From NCBI GenBank assembly GCA_017881545.1, contig JADGQU010000002.1:1-40562 (forward strand): a DNA stretch of 40,562 nt. The letters are read 5' to 3'. A program made the position numbers and the translations under genes. Positions within the stretch are counted from its first letter, which is position 1; every line of letters begins with the position of its first letter. The notes beneath the pieces are model-generated. The model was given only the letters and a program-made list of their open reading frames with translations. It searched no databases and was not told the origin of the DNA. Of the stretch, positions 38,930 through 40,562 are shown piece after piece. This DNA comes from Gemmatimonadaceae bacterium (GTDB lineage Bacteria > Gemmatimonadota > Gemmatimonadetes > Gemmatimonadales > Gemmatimonadaceae).

Positions 38930-40562
38930 TCAGGTTTTCCGTAGCAATTCCGTCGCCACCTTCAATGCGCGCGTCGCCGCGTCAAAATGTTGGGCAAGAT
39001 CTGTCAGCTCTTGCCCAGCAGCAGTTTGGTCACCTAGCCGGATCGCTTCATTCACCGACGGCAAGACCATTGTTGAATAGCCGTTGTTCTCGTCGGACGC
39101 GTAAATGAGGTTTCTGAACCAGGGTCTGGTCACCAGCCCCTGTGGTCTTGTAAGCTGGCGTTCAACTTCGCGCAGACTGGCATTGACCTGTTTGGCGGTT
39201 CCCCTTGCCAGCTGAGCAGTAAGAGCACGATCGCGCGCGGCATTGAATGCGACCGCGGCATCTTCCATTCTCGCGATCGCGCTGGTTAACCCGGAGGCGG
39301 AAACTTTCCAGCGCTTGTCGGCAATCGCCTGGTCAACCTGTGTTCCGAACCGCCGCATCGTTCGCGCGAATTCCACATAGTCGTATGGCAGGATATCGGC
39401 GTTCGCGATGCGCAGGAGCGTCGCGGCTCCGATACGTGCTGTGGTCGCATGGACCTCGAAGGTCGGGTCGCCGAACTTCGTCATCCAATGGTACGAGTCG
39501 TAGGCCGAGTGGTAGACGCCGGTGGGTCCGCCAAAACCCCAATCGGCGATGGGAATGCCAAGATGATTGTAGAATCCCGCGAAGTCCGACCCGCCGCCCG
39601 GATCTCCCATTTGCGGCTCCAGCGAATCCGCCGCGAGGTTTGCGTGTTTCCTCCACACCTCGTAGACGGTGCCCTGGTGGCTCGGATCAGGAACCTGCTT
39701 CGCCACATCACGAAGCAGCGCACGAAGCGACGGCGATCCTCCACCGCCGAAGTTCGGGCCCTGGGCCACGTCGTCCTGATTGAGATAGGCAACGGCGCCC
39801 GTGCTCAATCGCAGTGAATCGTCTTCCACGTACTCGGTCGATCCGATCAATCCCCACTCTTCCGCGTCCCACGTCGCGAACACTATCGTGCGCTTCGGTC
39901 GCTTCCCCGCCCTCACCTGTTCGGCGATTGCGCGCGCCGCTTCCAGCACGCTCACGGTGCCGCTTACGTTGTCCGCCGCGCCTGGCCCCCACGCATCACG
40001 GTGCCCGCCAATCATCACGATTTCTTCGGGGAATTCGCTTCCGCGAACAATCCCGAATGTGTCCCAGATTTCCTTGTACGGGTTCGTCGTGGCGTCCGTC
40101 GTCACCGCCATCCGCGCTTGCACTGGTCCGGGGCCGACGTGGTATCGGAAAGGAAGGCCGCCCTGCCACGGTTGCGGGATTGAATTCCCAGCCAGTCCGC
40201 GCAGCAGCTCGGTGGCGTTTCCGTAAGAGATGGGCAGCACCGGAATGTGGGGGACGTCCATCTGCGACAGCGGGATCCGTTTCGCGTTCGTCGTGCTGGG
40301 ATATCCCGGCGTGCTCGGATCGCCATCCTGGTTCATGACGCTTCCGCGCTGAATCCCCTGCGACGGCCTCATCGGGCCGACGGGATATACGTCCCCGCGC
40401 ACATAGCCGTCGTCGGCGGGATCGCTGTAAATCATCAGCCCGACCGCTCCATGCTTCTCGGCCTCCCGAGCCTTGATCCCGCGGAACGACCGGCCATAGC
40501 GCGCGATCGCCACCTTCCCCTTTACCGAGACACCCATCGAATCAAGCTGCGCGTAGTCCTCG
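38930..40562 (-). CDS. M28 family metallopeptidase (glutamate carboxypeptidase II-like), partial
   Basis: The gene runs off the right edge, so the N-terminus, including any signal peptide, is missing; 543 residues are visible. The order is a protease-associated domain (GKVAIARYGRSFRGIKA, GAVGLMIYSDPADDGY), then the zinc-peptidase domain, then a helical dimerisation domain. Metal ligands and catalytic residues typical of the PSMA group are seen in IGGHRDAWGPGAADNVSG, TWDAEEWGLIGSTEY, YLNQDD and YHSAYDSYHWM. It should trim peptides or N-acylated dipeptides outside the cytoplasm. The Crp/Fnr gene follows on the same strand. Confidence 0.92.
   Translation of the reverse strand, partial: EDYAQLDSMGVSVKGKVAIARYGRSFRGIKAREAEKHGAVGLMIYSDPADDGYVRGDVYPVGPMRPSQGIQRGSVMNQDGDPSTPGYPSTTNAKRIPLSQMDVPHIPVLPISYGNATELLRGLAGNSIPQPWQGGLPFRYHVGPGPVQARMAVTTDATTNPYKEIWDTFGIVRGSEFPEEIVMIGGHRDAWGPGAADNVSGTVSVLEAARAIAEQVRAGKRPKRTIVFATWDAEEWGLIGSTEYVEDDSLRLSTGAVAYLNQDDVAQGPNFGGGGSPSLRALLRDVAKQVPDPSHQGTVYEVWRKHANLAADSLEPQMGDPGGGSDFAGFYNHLGIPIADWGFGGPTGVYHSAYDSYHWMTKFGDPTFEVHATTARIGAATLLRIANADILPYDYVEFARTMRRFGTQVDQAIADKRWKVSASGLTSAIARMEDAAVAFNAARDRALTAQLARGTAKQVNASLREVERQLTRPQGLVTRPWFRNLIYASDENNGYSTMVLPSVNEAIRLGDQTAAGQELTDLAQHFDAATRALKVATELLRKT

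Overview
The window looks like ordinary chromosome from a soil-type bacterium with about 60% GC, and its gene families fit Gemmatimonadota best. That assignment is inference. It rests on the futalosine-route gene mqnD, a Bacillus-type glutamine synthetase paired with a GSIII enzyme, RPA-type replication initiator homology, many secreted lipoprotein peptidases and a YggX protein with a zinc-ribbon N-terminus. I see no phage, insertion sequence, CRISPR array or toxin-antitoxin cassette. The window begins in unresolved sequence and ends inside an M28 peptidase gene.

Layout. 1-320: tRNA-Cys with its terminator. 318-4116: a secreted YncE-propeller/phosphatase fusion overlapping a DUF4112 membrane protein, and, divergently, a GNAT acetyltransferase overlapping a small membrane protein. 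4259-4995: a small unknown gene and a basic DUF6496 protein. 5043-8784: two divergent glutamine synthetases (GSI-alpha and GSIII). 8921-13734: a tightly overlapping four-gene operon of a zinc-ribbon membrane protein, MqnD, a GAF/PAS histidine kinase and an HD-GYP response regulator. 13898-16261: an acidic/basic histone-H1-like AT-hook protein, an alpha/beta hydrolase and an overlapping MerR regulator. 16266-22927: a giant Lhr helicase and a phospholipase D-like protein on the minus strand, with an RPA-type replication initiator starting 11 bp from the latter in the opposite direction. 23041-28299: a CtpA-like protease, an unknown lipoprotein, a zinc-ribbon miniprotein, cold shock protein and DNA ligase D. 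28306-34547, all minus: an unknown gene, a Nudix/NrtR-like repressor with an operator across its own promoter, then desaturase, YggX and NagZ-like genes in one operon, and an M1 peptidase. 34671-40562: aldo/keto reductase, MBL-fold hydrolase, a second H1-like basic protein, an alpha/beta hydrolase, a Crp/Fnr regulator and a partial M28 peptidase.

The most general signal is in how genes start. At six genes (3359, 6404, 8921, 15716, 22076, 34671) a sigma70-like -10 element ends 6 or 7 bases before the ATG and there is no Shine-Dalgarno sequence. Four of the six also have a -35 element 17-18 bp further upstream. Transcription should therefore begin at the start codon, giving leaderless mRNAs. 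Downstream operon genes instead use ATGA/GTGA/TGATG overlaps, and cspA, ligD, DUF6496 and the H1-like genes have normal ribosome binding sites.
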